A DNA stretch of 64,000 bases from Desulforamulus ruminis DSM 2154 (GCF_000215085.1 NC_015589.1:558001-622000), one strand, 5' to 3'. Shown: positions 43,743 through 53,259, counted from the stretch's first letter. Notes: generated by a model not told the origin, from the letters alone. A program made the numbers and translations.

Positions 43743-44816
43743 ATGAGCAGCAAAAAACGGATCGTTACTTTGTGTGCTGTTGCTTTTTCATTGCTGTTAA
43801 TCGCCGTAGCAGCAACCGGATGTGGTAGTTCCGACAACGGCAGCAAAGGTTCCTCGGAGGATATGCCTAAAATCAGGGTGAGTCACCAGCCCGAATTTGA
43901 GACATTCTTAACCTATAGAGCCATTCAGGAAGGACTGGATAAGAAAAATGGGGTTAGCCTGGAATTAAAGTTCTTTGATTCAGGAATGCCCCAAGTGGAG
44001 GCCCTCCCAGCCAATGAATGGGATGTTGGGGCAACCGGCGGCGTGCCGGCCATAATGGCGGCCCTGCGGTACGATGCCTATATCATCGGCATTGCCGATG
44101 ACGAATCCTTGGCCAACGTGGTAATGGCAAGGCCCGACAGCCCTCTTTTAAAAGGCGAGTCTCCCAAAGGTAAAAACATTCTGGTAACAACGGTTTCCAG
44201 TGGTCATTATGCCCTGTCCCAGTATTTAAAATCCTCCGGCCTTTCCGATAAGGATGTAACTATTCAGAACCTGGAGCAGGCCCAAGCCGTTGCCGCCTTT
44301 GATTCCGGTAAAGGTGACGCGGTGGCCCTGTGGGCTCCCTTTATGTACACCGGATTGCAAAAGGGATGGGAAGTGGTTGCCTCCGGAGATAAAGTAGGAG
44401 CGAAGATTCCCCTGGTTTTAATTGCCAACAAAAAATTTGCCGATGAACATCCCGATCAAGTGGTTAAATTCTTAGATATTTATTTCCAAAAAATTGATGA
44501 AATGAAAAAGGAAGGTTCCAATCTGGCTACGGACTATCAAGCATTCCTAAAAGACTGGGCCGGGATGGAGGTTAGTGCCGAAGACGCTAAATTGGATATT
44601 GAAAACCACCCCGTATTCACGTTGGAAGAACAACTAAAAATGTTTGATAGTTCCCAGGGGAACAGCGAGGTTTACCAATGGATGGATGGTATTGCCACCT
44701 TCTTTACGGAACAGGGTAAATTTAAACCTGAGGAAAAGGAAAAAGTGATGCAGAGCCCATTCATCAATGATAAATTCCTTAAAATGCTGGCCAAAGAAAA
44801 AGGGTTAATCCAATAA
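43743..44816 (+). CDS. Taurine/sulfonate-binding lipoprotein (TauA-like)
   Basis: 357 residues. Lipoprotein signal LLLIAVAATGC with lipid Cys at residue 27, then an NMT1/TauA-like type II binding fold (MPKIRVSHQPEFETFLTYRA, EWDVGATGGVPAIMAALRYD, VTTVSSGHYALSQYLKSSGL, VALWAPFMYTGLQKGWEV, PLVLIANKKFADEHPDQVVK). It captures the substrate outside the membrane for the adjacent permeases. Taurine is inferred from the tpa-xsc genes downstream. GGGAGG upstream of the ATG. A 12-bp hairpin lies between this gene and the permeases. Confidence 0.88.
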   Translation: MSSKKRIVTLCAVAFSLLLIAVAATGCGSSDNGSKGSSEDMPKIRVSHQPEFETFLTYRAIQEGLDKKNGVSLELKFFDSGMPQVEALPANEWDVGATGGVPAIMAALRYDAYIIGIADDESLANVVMARPDSPLLKGESPKGKNILVTTVSSGHYALSQYLKSSGLSDKDVTIQNLEQAQAVAAFDSGKGDAVALWAPFMYTGLQKGWEVVASGDKVGAKIPLVLIANKKFADEHPDQVVKFLDIYFQKIDEMKKEGSNLATDYQAFLKDWAGMEVSAEDAKLDIENHPVFTLEEQLKMFDSSQGNSEVYQWMDGIATFFTEQGKFKPEEKEKVMQSPFINDKFLKMLAKEKGLIQ

Positions 44817-44851
44817 ATCTCTAAGGATAAGTTTTGGCAAGAACAAGTTGA

Positions 44852-44888
44852 AGAAGGTGGGGCCTGCCAAGGCTGCGCCCCACCTTCT
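44852..44888 (+). other. Stable intercistronic hairpin between receptor and permease genes
   Basis: AGAAGGTGGGGC (44852-44863) pairs perfectly with GCCCCACCTTCT (44877-44888), and the 13-base loop holds a further GCC/GGC. There is no T run. Such hairpins after binding-protein genes protect the upstream mRNA or cause partial termination, so that receptor exceeds permease. Confidence 0.75.
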
Positions 44889-44940
44889 GAACCCCTCCTG
44901 AAATCTTTAAGGATAGACTAAGTAAGTCGGGAGTGAAAAT

Positions 44941-45726
44941 ATGGCTAATGAAAATGATCATGAGAGAATCCTTAAATACCTGCCATATCTAAGTATATTT
45001 CTTTTGTTAATTGTGTGGGAACTTATTGTAGATCTAGGCGTGGTTCCTAAAACTTTGCTGGCTTCTCCGGTTCAGGTTGTAAAGCTGTTTTTTTTAAAGC
45101 TTAACATGGCGGACCCGGATGGTGCGGTTTTGTCCGTGCATGTTTGGACCAGTCTTAAAGAAGCTTTGCTGGGCTATCTTTTAGCACTGGCAATCGGGAT
45201 CCCCTTAGGACTGGCCATGGGATGGTTTGTGGTCGTTGAGGGTCTGGCCCGTCCTATTTTTGAAATGATCCGCCCCATTCCCCCGGTAGCTTGGATTCCC
45301 CTGGCCATATTTTGGTTTGGCATTGGTTTGCCGGGTAAGGTATTTATCATCTGGGCCTCCGGTGTAGTTCCCTGTGTGATCAATTCTTTTGTGGGTGTCC
45401 GCATGACCAACCCGACTTTTATACGGATGGCTCGTACCTATGGTGCTTCGGACTGGGAAATTTTTAAGCAAATCTGTATTCCTTCCGCCCTTCCCATGGT
45501 TTTTGGCGGGTTGCAGGTAGCCCTGGCGGCCTCCTGGACCGCCCTGGTAGCCGCAGAGCTGATTGCCGCTGATACCGGACTGGGATTCTTAATTACCATG
45601 GGGCGCCGACTGCTGATGCCGGATATGATTGTTCTGGGCATGATTATGGTAGGACTTACCGGCGTAGTCATTGGTATTATTGTCGATCGGATAGAAAGAA
45701 AACTCGTGGCAGGCGTAAGGAGGTAA
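44941..45726 (+). CDS. ABC transporter permease 1 (taurine/sulfonate type)
   Basis: 261 residues, about six membrane segments of the TauC/SsuC family. The EAA loop region reads MARTYGASDWEIFKQICIPSALPMVFGGL, which contacts the ATPase. Other marks are PIPPVAWIPLAIFWFGIGLPGKVF and LVAAELIAADTGLGFLI. It pairs with a second, different permease four bases downstream, implying a heterodimeric channel that matches the two different ATPases. Confidence 0.9.
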   Translation: MANENDHERILKYLPYLSIFLLLIVWELIVDLGVVPKTLLASPVQVVKLFFLKLNMADPDGAVLSVHVWTSLKEALLGYLLALAIGIPLGLAMGWFVVVEGLARPIFEMIRPIPPVAWIPLAIFWFGIGLPGKVFIIWASGVVPCVINSFVGVRMTNPTFIRMARTYGASDWEIFKQICIPSALPMVFGGLQVALAASWTALVAAELIAADTGLGFLITMGRRLLMPDMIVLGMIMVGLTGVVIGIIVDRIERKLVAGVRR

Positions 45727-45729
45727 AGG

Positions 45730-46563
45730 ATGGCAGTGACGGAAATGAAGGTTACCCCAACGTCCACACCCCAACAAAACAGTTGGTCAAAAATATTGAA
45801 GAACATTTGGGTTCTATATGCAATCTCCGTAATCGGCTTTATTATACTCTGGGATTTAGCTGCGGTAACCCAAATAACCGGGAAGTTTCTCCCCCGTCCC
45901 ATGGAGGTGCTGAACCAACTGCTGGATATGCTGGTTAACCCCTTGGCGGGAAAGACCCTTTTAACGCACCTGTGGTTTAGTTTAAAGCGTGTCCTGATTG
46001 CCTTTGTCATTGCGGTTGCCATTGGCGTACCCATTGGGGTGGCTATGGGCATTAACAAATATGTAAATGCCCTGGTAAAACCGGTGTTTGATTTGTTTAA
46101 GCCCATGCCGCCCATTGCCTGGATTTCCCTGGCTATTTTGTGGTTTGGCATTAACGAAACTTCCAAAGTTTTTATTATTGTCATCGGAGCCATTGTACCC
46201 TGTATTATCAACTCCTATAATGGTATCCGGCTGGTGGATGAATCCCTCTATGACGCCATTCGCATGCTGGGCGCCAATAAGTATCAGGAGATTATCGAGG
46301 TTACTTTTCCGGCCGCTTTTCCGGCTATATTTGCGGGAATTCAGATATCCCTGAGTATGGCCTGGACCACTGTATTGGCTGCCGAACTGGTTGGTGCCCG
46401 GGAAGGAATGGGTTTTATCATCATTATGGGGATGAACCTTTCTAAACCGGCGATGATTATTGGCGGTATGATTGTAATTGCTCTGACCGCCTGGTTAATC
46501 TCTGTTTCGGTAAACTACTTAGAAAGGTGGGTTTGCCCTTGGAAAACCGATCTGAACAAGTAA
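45730..46563 (+). CDS. ABC transporter permease 2 (taurine/sulfonate type)
   Basis: 277 residues, same TauC/SsuC family as its neighbour but with a longer N-terminus. EAA loop IRMLGANKYQEIIEVTFPAAFPAIFAGI; also PMPPIAWISLAILWFGINETSKVF and LAAELVGAREGMGFIIIM. It overlaps the following ATPase gene by about 25 bases, indicating translational coupling. With permease 1 it should form the membrane channel. Confidence 0.9.
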   Translation: MAVTEMKVTPTSTPQQNSWSKILKNIWVLYAISVIGFIILWDLAAVTQITGKFLPRPMEVLNQLLDMLVNPLAGKTLLTHLWFSLKRVLIAFVIAVAIGVPIGVAMGINKYVNALVKPVFDLFKPMPPIAWISLAILWFGINETSKVFIIVIGAIVPCIINSYNGIRLVDESLYDAIRMLGANKYQEIIEVTFPAAFPAIFAGIQISLSMAWTTVLAAELVGAREGMGFIIIMGMNLSKPAMIIGGMIVIALTAWLISVSVNYLERWVCPWKTDLNK

Positions 46564-47315
46564 ACATCAAGATCAGTTGCACCGGAATCAGTAAAAGCTT
46601 CCAGGAGAAAGACAAGAGAACCGACGTCTTAGAAAAGATGGATCTTTTGGTCAAGGAGAATGAGTTTGTGGTTATTCTGGGTCCCGGGCAGTCGGGAAAA
46701 TCCACCCTTTTTAGAATTATTGCCGGGATGGAAACACCCACCACCGGCACCGTTACCATTGACGGCAGGGAGGTTACCGGGCCGGAACCGGAGATTGGTT
46801 TTGTGTTTCAAAGATATACCCTATTCCCCTGGAAAACCGTACTGGGAAATGTGGAGATGGGACCCAAGATAAGGGGAGTACCTAAAAAGGAAAGGCGTGA
46901 AATAGCCCGGCATTACATTAATCTGGTGGGTCTTAAAGGTTTTGAAAACCATTACCCTCATCAGTTAAGCGGCGGTATGAAACAGCGGGTAAGTATTGCC
47001 CGGGCCTATGCCAATAATCCCCAAATTATGCTTTTAGATGAACCTTTCGGCCAGTTGGATGCGCAAACACGGATTTTAATGGAACAAGAAACCATAAGAA
47101 TTTGGGAAGCGGAGAAGAGAACGGTCTGCTTTGTAACAAACAACATTGAAGAAGCCATTTTCCTAGGGGATCGCATCGTTACCTTGGATGGCAAACTGCC
47201 CGGCAGGCTAAGCCATGTCTATCATGTTGATCTTCCTAGACCCCGGGATTTCACCGATATTGAATTCCTAAAGCTGCGCCAGAAAATTACAGATGAAACT
47301 CAATTGGTGCTATAG
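46539..47315 (+). CDS. ABC transporter ATPase 2 (taurine/sulfonate type), degenerate Walker A and H-loop
   Basis: About 258 residues. The ABC signature LSGGM (46965-46979) and Walker B (IMLLDEPFGQLD) are intact, but Walker A reads GPGQSGKST (46680-46706), with Gln where Gly is standard, and the H-loop His is Asn (FVTNNIEEA; Asn at 47139-47141). These are the complement of the defects in ATPase 1. TTG 46539 follows AGGTGG by 8 bases; TTG 46533 and GTG 46527 are alternatives. It ends 25 bases before the ald operator region. Confidence 0.88.
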   Translation: MENRSEQVNIKISCTGISKSFQEKDKRTDVLEKMDLLVKENEFVVILGPGQSGKSTLFRIIAGMETPTTGTVTIDGREVTGPEPEIGFVFQRYTLFPWKTVLGNVEMGPKIRGVPKKERREIARHYINLVGLKGFENHYPHQLSGGMKQRVSIARAYANNPQIMLLDEPFGQLDAQTRILMEQETIRIWEAEKRTVCFVTNNIEEAIFLGDRIVTLDGKLPGRLSHVYHVDLPRPRDFTDIEFLKLRQKITDETQLVL

Positions 47316-47323
47316 AACTTACC

Positions 47324-47356
47324 AAAAAATTTTAAGTTGCATGGTACGCACATCAT
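47324..47356 (+). promoter_or_regulatory. Taurine-regulon operator before ald-tpa-xsc
   Basis: AAAAAATTTTAA, four bases, then CATGGTACGCACATCAT. Matches the element at 42385-42417 in 16 of 17 bases of the second word and in spacing. It lies just ahead of the ald ribosome site (AAGGAGGT). Confidence 0.7.
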
Positions 47357-47402
47357 AATGTGTTGCAGCGTGGAATAGATAAAGCCCAAGGAGGTAATGA
47401 AG

Positions 47403-48521
47403 GTGCTGGTAGGTGTACCAAAGGAAATTAAAAACAACGAGAACCGAGTTGCTTTAACGCCAAGTGGGGCAATGGCCTTCATCAAGAGAGGGCATGAGGT
47501 ATGCATTGAGCGTTCGGCAGGAGTCGGCAGTGGTTTTAGCGATGAGAGTTATGCAGCGGCGGGAGCCAAAATACTGGACTCTGCTAAGGAAGTATGGGAA
47601 AAGTCTGAGATGATTTTAAAGGTGAAAGAGCCTTTACCAAATGAGTATGGGTTGTTTCAGGAAAACCAAGTGTTATTTACCTATTTGCACCTGGCAGCGG
47701 AACCACAACTAACGAAAGCTTTAATGGATAAAAAAATCGTCGGCATCGCCTATGAGACCATCCAGTTAGAAGATGGCAGTCTTCCCCTTTTAACACCCAT
47801 GAGTGAGGTGGCCGGAAGAATGTCGGTGATCGTGGGAGCGCAATTACTGGCTAAGTATGCCGGCGGTAAAGGAGTATTGATATCGGGTGTTCCGGGTGTT
47901 GCGCCGGCCAAGGTCACCATTGTCGGCGGAGGAATTGTTGGTACAAACGCTGCTAAAATGGCTGTGGGAATGGGAGCGGACGTAACCATTTTAGACATCA
48001 ACCCGAAACGGTTGAAGGAAATCGACGATATGTTTAATTTCCGCATTAAAACCTTAGTCTCCAACGACTATAACCTTGCCAAGGCGGTTAAAGAAGCGGA
48101 TTTACTGATTGGCGCCGTATTGGTGCCCGGAGCAAAGGCCCCCAAAGTGGTAACCGAGGAGATGGTCGCTCAAATGTCGGCCGGTTCCGTTATTGTTGAC
48201 GTGGCCATTGATCAGGGTGGCAGCATTGAGACCATCGACCGCATAACCACCCATGATCAGCCGACCTTTGAAAGACACGGCGTGATTCATTACAGCGTTG
48301 CCAATATGCCCGGTGCAATGGCCAGAACTTCTACCCTGGCCCTGACCAGCAGCACATTGCCCTATGCCCTTACACTGGCCAATGACGGTTATGAAAAAGC
48401 CATTGCAGGGGATAAGGCTTTAGCCAAGGGCGTGAATACCATTAAGGGGAAATTAACCTACCAATCGGTAGCCAAAGCCCTGGCCCTTGAATATACCCCG
48501 CTTAGTCAAGTAATTGACTAA
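47403..48521 (+). CDS. ald: Alanine dehydrogenase
   Basis: 372 residues. N-terminus LVGVPKEIKNNENRVALTP is diagnostic. Also LKVKEPLPNEY with the catalytic lysine, LFTYLHLAAEP with the catalytic histidine, and the NAD site VTIVGGGIVGTNAAKMAVGMGA. It oxidatively deaminates alanine to pyruvate, NADH and ammonium, regenerating the amino acceptor used by Tpa in the next gene. GTG 47403 is 8 bases after GGAGG and gives the conserved N-terminus; ATG 47397 is too close to the ribosome site. First gene of the ald-tpa-xsc operon. Confidence 0.95.
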   Translation: MLVGVPKEIKNNENRVALTPSGAMAFIKRGHEVCIERSAGVGSGFSDESYAAAGAKILDSAKEVWEKSEMILKVKEPLPNEYGLFQENQVLFTYLHLAAEPQLTKALMDKKIVGIAYETIQLEDGSLPLLTPMSEVAGRMSVIVGAQLLAKYAGGKGVLISGVPGVAPAKVTIVGGGIVGTNAAKMAVGMGADVTILDINPKRLKEIDDMFNFRIKTLVSNDYNLAKAVKEADLLIGAVLVPGAKAPKVVTEEMVAQMSAGSVIVDVAIDQGGSIETIDRITTHDQPTFERHGVIHYSVANMPGAMARTSTLALTSSTLPYALTLANDGYEKAIAGDKALAKGVNTIKGKLTYQSVAKALALEYTPLSQVID

Positions 48522-48573
48522 CAGTTAAAAGGGCGGCAATGGCATACGGAAAAAGGCGCAAGGAGGGAATTTC

Positions 48574-49962
48574 ATGTTTAATAACGGCAATCACTTGACC
48601 CCGGAGGAATTGGTTAAGCTGGATCGGCAGAATGTTTGGCACCACCTTATGCAGCATAAGATTTTTGAAACCCAGGAACCAACCATTATGGTTGAAGGAA
48701 AAGGCTGCTTGGTAAAGGATATCCGGGGCAGAGAGTATTTGGATGCTGTTTCCGGGGGAGTATGGTGCGTTAACGTAGGGTATGGGCAGGACTCCATTGC
48801 GGAGGCTGTCTGTGAACAGTTAAAGAAATTACCCTACTATGCCATGTCCGCAGGAAATATTCCGGCTATCTTGTTATCTCAAAAAATCAACGCCCTGCTT
48901 CCTAATTTGCAAAGAGTATTTTTTTCCAATAGTGGGTCGGAGGCCAATGAAAAAGCTTTTAAGATGTCCAGACAATATTTTCGCCTGAAATACCCCCAAA
49001 AGGACAAATACAAAATTTTATTCCGTCAGCGGGATTACCATGGTACCACTGTGGCTGCCTTAAGCGCCACAGGTCAGCCGGAAAGAAAACTGGGTTATGA
49101 ACCTTTGGTACCGGGTTTCATAGGGGATCTTCCCCCGGCCTATTGCTACAGATGCAGCTTTGGCAAAACCTATCCCCATTGCAATATAGAGTGTGCCCGG
49201 GTTCTTGAAGACATCATTCAGTCGGAACGGGAGGATACCGTTGCCGCCCTGATCCTTGAGCCTATTACAGCCGGCGGCGGGGTCATTGTTCCTGCTGATG
49301 AATATTTAAGTATCATTCAAGAGATTTGCCGTAAATACGAAGTGTTGTTGATCTTAGACGAAGTTGTAAATGGTTTTGGACGCACCGGTAAGTGGTTTGG
49401 TCATCAGCACTGGGATGTGGACCCGGATATGGTAACCATGGCCAAAGGAATGGCCAGCTCCTATATGCCGCTGTCGGCAACAGTGGTCAAAGAATATGTA
49501 TTTGAACAATTTTTAGGCGATCCCAGCGATAAGTTGGGTTACTTCAGGGACATCAGTACCTACGGCGGATGTGCGGCAGCCTGTACGGCGGGATTAGAAA
49601 GCACCAGAATTATCGAAGAACAAAATCTATGCCAAAACAGTGCTGAAATGGGTAAGTATCTGCTGGACGGCCTTAAGGAACTGGAAAGTTTTCCGGTGGT
49701 GGGTCAGGTACGAGGGAAAGGTTTATTTGCAGGTATCGAACTGGTAGAGGATAAAAAGACAAAGGTCCCGGTAAGTGAACAGTTCTTAGGCAAAGTATTG
49801 GCGGAAGCTGCGGCCCAGGGGGTTCTTCTAGGAAAGACCAATAGGAGTAACCCCGGCTATAACAACGTGATTGCCATGGCTCCGGCACTGATCGTGACCA
49901 AGGATGAAATTGACCGTATTGTGGCAGCCATTAAAAAGGCCCTGGAAAAAGTTCAACTGTAA
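48574..49962 (+). CDS. tpa: Taurine--pyruvate aminotransferase
   Basis: 462 residues of the class III (omega) aminotransferases. The N-terminus NVWHHLMQHKIFETQEPTIM and the Cys-bearing insert PPAYCYRCSFGKTYPHCNIEC are typical of Tpa. The PLP site includes SNSGSEANEKAFKM, ILDEVVNGFGRTGKWFG and the lysine motif MAKGMASSYMPLSA. It converts taurine plus pyruvate to sulfoacetaldehyde plus alanine. The location between ald and xsc is the standard taurine-dissimilation order. GGAGGG upstream of the ATG. Confidence 0.92.
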   Translation: MFNNGNHLTPEELVKLDRQNVWHHLMQHKIFETQEPTIMVEGKGCLVKDIRGREYLDAVSGGVWCVNVGYGQDSIAEAVCEQLKKLPYYAMSAGNIPAILLSQKINALLPNLQRVFFSNSGSEANEKAFKMSRQYFRLKYPQKDKYKILFRQRDYHGTTVAALSATGQPERKLGYEPLVPGFIGDLPPAYCYRCSFGKTYPHCNIECARVLEDIIQSEREDTVAALILEPITAGGGVIVPADEYLSIIQEICRKYEVLLILDEVVNGFGRTGKWFGHQHWDVDPDMVTMAKGMASSYMPLSATVVKEYVFEQFLGDPSDKLGYFRDISTYGGCAAACTAGLESTRIIEEQNLCQNSAEMGKYLLDGLKELESFPVVGQVRGKGLFAGIELVEDKKTKVPVSEQFLGKVLAEAAAQGVLLGKTNRSNPGYNNVIAMAPALIVTKDEIDRIVAAIKKALEKVQL

Positions 49963-50026
49963 ACAAAGGTTGGTTCGATGCAAAAATGGGTTGGTTAAAA
50001 AATTAAAATAAAGGGAGGTTTTTAAC

Positions 50027-51769
50027 ATGAAAAAAGTAAAAATGACCCCCAGTGAAGCCATTGTGGAAACGCTGCTGGCCGAAGGAGTAGAACACGTTAC
50101 CGGCATCGTCGGTTCCGCCTTTATGGACATGTTGGATCTGTTCCCCACGGCAGGAATTGATTTTTTAGCGGTTCGTCACGAACAAAGTGCCGCACACATG
50201 GAGGATGCCTATACCCGTGTAACGGGTAAATGCGGTATATGCGTCGGTCAAAACGGCCCCGGCATTACCAATATGGTTACTTCGGTAGCAGCAGCCAATA
50301 TGGCCCACACGCCAATGGTGGTTATTTCGCCCTCTGCCGGTACACCCACCATCGGCTGGGACGGGTTCCAGGAATGCGATCAGGTATCGGTCTTTAAGGC
50401 CATTACCAAAGCCACGGTACGGGTGCCCCACCCCAAGAGAGCTGCCGATTGTTTAAGAACCGCCTTCCGCATTGCCTACGCCGAGCGGGGCGCTGTACTT
50501 TATGACATTCCCAGGGATTACTTTTATGGTGACCTGGAAGAACGCATACTGCAGCCCCATCAGTATCGTGTGGATGCCCGGGGTTGCGGATCCCTGGAAT
50601 CCCTGGACAGAGCGGCGGAAATTCTGGCAGCCGCTAAACGTCCGGTAATCGTTGCCGGCAGAGGAGTTGTGGACAGCGGGTCAAAAGACATTGTAGCCAA
50701 GATTGCGGATCGTTTAACCGCTCCGGTTGCCGTTACCTATCTGCATAATGATGCCTTCTATGCCGATCATCCCCTGTGGGTAGGACCCATCGGTTATATG
50801 GGATCCAAGGCCGCCATGTATTCCCTGCAGGAAGCAGACGTTATTCTGGCCATTGGTACCAGGCTATCCGTATTTGGCACCCTGCCCCAGTACGACATCA
50901 ATTATTTCCCGGAAAATGCCAAAATCATACAAATTGACATTAACCCCAAACACATTGCCCGGACCCATCCCATTGAAGTGGGTATCATCGGAGATGCCAA
51001 AGAAGCCAGTTCGGAAATTCTAAAGCGCCTGGAAGTGAAAATTCCCAATCCTATGGTGGACCAAGAAAGATTGTCCAAGATTGCGGCCCGTCAGAAAGAA
51101 TGGGACGATGAAATTGTTAACACGGCCATGGTGGATGGCAATCCCATCAACCCTCGCCGGGCCCTGTTGGAAATCTCCAAAGTTCTGCCCAAGAATGCCA
51201 TTGTAAGTACGGATATCGGGAATGTTTCTTCTACCGCCAACAGCTATCTGAGGTTCAGTGGGGAAGGAATGCACATTGCTGCTTTAACCTTTGGCAATAC
51301 GGGCTTTGCTTATCCGGCAGCCCTGGGGGCCCAACTGGGTAAACCGGAAGCCCCGGTGGTGGCCATCATTGGCGACGGCGCATGGGGTATGAGCCTTCAT
51401 GAGGTAAGCACGGCGGTTGAGCATAACCTTCCGGTGGTGGCTTGCGTATTTAGAAACGGGGCTTGGTGCGCTGAAAAGAAGAACCAGGTGGATTTTTACA
51501 ACAATCGTTTTGTGGGTGCAGACATTCCTAATCCTGAGAGCTTTGTTCCGGTGGCGAAAGCCATGGGGGCCGAAGGGATTCGGGTTGACAACCCAGCCCA
51601 GGTAGGGGAAGCCCTGGAACACGCTTTGCAAAGCCGTAAGCCGACAGTTCTTGAATTGGTGGTAGATGGAACCCAACTGGCCCCGCCCTTTAGAAAGGAT
51701 GCCTTGGCCCTGCCCACCCGCCATTTGCCCAAATATGCTGCGCTGGATGTAAGAAACTGGAATAAATAA
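50027..51769 (+). CDS. xsc: Sulfoacetaldehyde acetyltransferase
   Basis: 580 residues, thiamine-diphosphate enzyme. N-terminal Pyr domain [20 protein letters not shown], with the activating Glu in [14 protein letters not shown], and [16 protein letters not shown] specific to Xsc. The C-terminal ThDP motif is [17 protein letters not shown]. It cleaves sulfoacetaldehyde with phosphate to acetyl phosphate and sulfite, giving ATP via acetate kinase and a usable electron acceptor. Neither phosphotransacetylase/acetate kinase nor sulfite reductase is in this window. Last gene of the operon, with a strong hairpin after it. Confidence 0.95.
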   Translation: MKKVKMTPSEAIVETLLAEGVEHVTGIVGSAFMDMLDLFPTAGIDFLAVRHEQSAAHMEDAYTRVTGKCGICVGQNGPGITNMVTSVAAANMAHTPMVVISPSAGTPTIGWDGFQECDQVSVFKAITKATVRVPHPKRAADCLRTAFRIAYAERGAVLYDIPRDYFYGDLEERILQPHQYRVDARGCGSLESLDRAAEILAAAKRPVIVAGRGVVDSGSKDIVAKIADRLTAPVAVTYLHNDAFYADHPLWVGPIGYMGSKAAMYSLQEADVILAIGTRLSVFGTLPQYDINYFPENAKIIQIDINPKHIARTHPIEVGIIGDAKEASSEILKRLEVKIPNPMVDQERLSKIAARQKEWDDEIVNTAMVDGNPINPRRALLEISKVLPKNAIVSTDIGNVSSTANSYLRFSGEGMHIAALTFGNTGFAYPAALGAQLGKPEAPVVAIIGDGAWGMSLHEVSTAVEHNLPVVACVFRNGAWCAEKKNQVDFYNNRFVGADIPNPESFVPVAKAMGAEGIRVDNPAQVGEALEHALQSRKPTVLELVVDGTQLAPPFRKDALALPTRHLPKYAALDVRNWNK

Positions 51770-51777
51770 GACTTAAG

Positions 51778-51817
51778 CTACCTGGAGCAAGAGGAGCGCT
51801 CTCCTTGCTCCAGGTAG
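51778..51817 (+). other. Long hairpin after xsc
   Basis: Arms of 14 bases (51778-51791 and 51804-51817) are exact complements, with an imperfect central part. No T run follows, so it is better described as an mRNA 3' stabiliser or a factor-dependent end than a standard terminator. Confidence 0.7.
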
Positions 51818-52029
51818 AGGTAGTATTAAAGAAAGAATCTTTGGTCTAAAAGTTGAGAGAGGGTTTCTTGCTGATTATTATCGGTATCGCTGGAACAATG
51901 ATTAGTACCATAACAAGTTAGCCGGGTGTTTCCGGTAGGTTACAAGCAATTGGAATTAGAGTTTGAGGTTTAGGGTGTGTGCTGAAAAACCATTACTTTT
52001 AAGCGAAATTTAAATTAGAGGCAGATACC

Positions 52030-53259
52030 ATGAGGATGAACCAAGAAAAATATACCATTGTAATCGTCGCGTTAATAACCTCCATCTGCTTGCTGGGCAA
52101 TTCTATGCTCTATGTTACCCTACCCATTTACTGGCAAGAGGTAGGTTTGTCCTCTTTATGGGAAGTGGGGGTTCTTTTATCCCTCAATCGGCTGGTGAGG
52201 CTTCCCTTGAACCCTTTGGTAGGGTGGCTGTATCGAAAAATAAATATTCGTACAGGACTGCTCATTGCTGTTTCCCTGGCCGGGATAACAACCATGGGCT
52301 ACGGTGTGTTTCTTGGCTTTGGGGAGTGGCTGATATTGCGGTGTTTGTGGGGGCTGGCCTGGTCCTTATTGCGGGTAGGGGGATTTTTGACGGTTATTCA
52401 TTTGGCCCAGGATCATAACCGGGGGCATTATATTGGAATCTATAATGGATTGTATCAGTCTGGAAATGTTATTGGGATGTTGATTGGCGGTTTTTGGGCA
52501 GGGATCATTGGTTTTCACAATATAGCCTTTATTTTTGGCAGTATAACCCTAATAGCAGTCATAGGGGTTTTTGTTTTTAACGTAAAGATCCCGGCACCGG
52601 CCATAGAAGCAATATCCATTTTTAAAATAAATTGGTCTTTGAACCCTGTTTTAAAAGTGATTCTTTCCGGTTTGTTGATTTATATGGTTTTTGAAGGGAT
52701 GATTACCTCCACCCTTAGCTATGTTATTGGCCATCATTATGGGCTCTTATTGAACCTTTTGGGAACATCCATCGCTGCCACCGCTTTGGCGGGAATCATC
52801 CTGGGGGCCCGCTGGGCCTGGGAGCCGCTGGTGGCCACCCGTGTGGGGCGCTGGTCCGACGGAGCGGCGGGACGTGTGCCGCCATTTATAATTTTCCTGA
52901 TTCTGGCCTCTGTCAGCATTGCTGTTATTCCTATAAAAATGCCAATTTTTCTTTGGCTGGGTCTGTGTTTATTGATTATGATAACGGCGACTTCCCTTAC
53001 AACACTGGTGGATTCACTGGCCTCGGATGTGGCCCAGAAGGAATCCTCCATTTCCATATCAACCGCCTATATCGTGGGGGCCGATCTGGGAGCGGCCCTG
53101 GGCCCGTTGATTAGTTATCTAATATTAAGATATGAGCAAGGGGTGTTCTATACTTATGTGGGGGCAGCCTTGGCACTGGTGTTGACTGCCATATGGTGGT
53201 GTCCCTCTCTAAAAGGGCAGTCAACAAAAGCAAAGAGTTCGGTAGATGATTCCCTTTAA
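52030..53259 (+). CDS. Major facilitator superfamily transporter
   Basis: 409 residues, about 12 membrane segments. The MFS loop 2-3 motif region is NRLVRLPLNPLVGWLYRKINIRTGL, and later GLYQSGNVIGMLIGGFWAG resembles motif C. Substrate is unknown. It starts 260 bases after xsc behind the hairpin, without a visible taurine-type operator, so it may or may not belong to the regulon. An exporter for sulfite or another end product would be an attractive but unsupported idea. Confidence 0.8.
   Translation: MRMNQEKYTIVIVALITSICLLGNSMLYVTLPIYWQEVGLSSLWEVGVLLSLNRLVRLPLNPLVGWLYRKINIRTGLLIAVSLAGITTMGYGVFLGFGEWLILRCLWGLAWSLLRVGGFLTVIHLAQDHNRGHYIGIYNGLYQSGNVIGMLIGGFWAGIIGFHNIAFIFGSITLIAVIGVFVFNVKIPAPAIEAISIFKINWSLNPVLKVILSGLLIYMVFEGMITSTLSYVIGHHYGLLLNLLGTSIAATALAGIILGARWAWEPLVATRVGRWSDGAAGRVPPFIIFLILASVSIAVIPIKMPIFLWLGLCLLIMITATSLTTLVDSLASDVAQKESSISISTAYIVGADLGAALGPLISYLILRYEQGVFYTYVGAALALVLTAIWWCPSLKGQSTKAKSSVDDSL

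Noticed and set aside
51778-51817. Standard intrinsic terminator after xsc
   Set aside because: The hairpin is strong but lacks a T run, so it is listed as a hairpin only.
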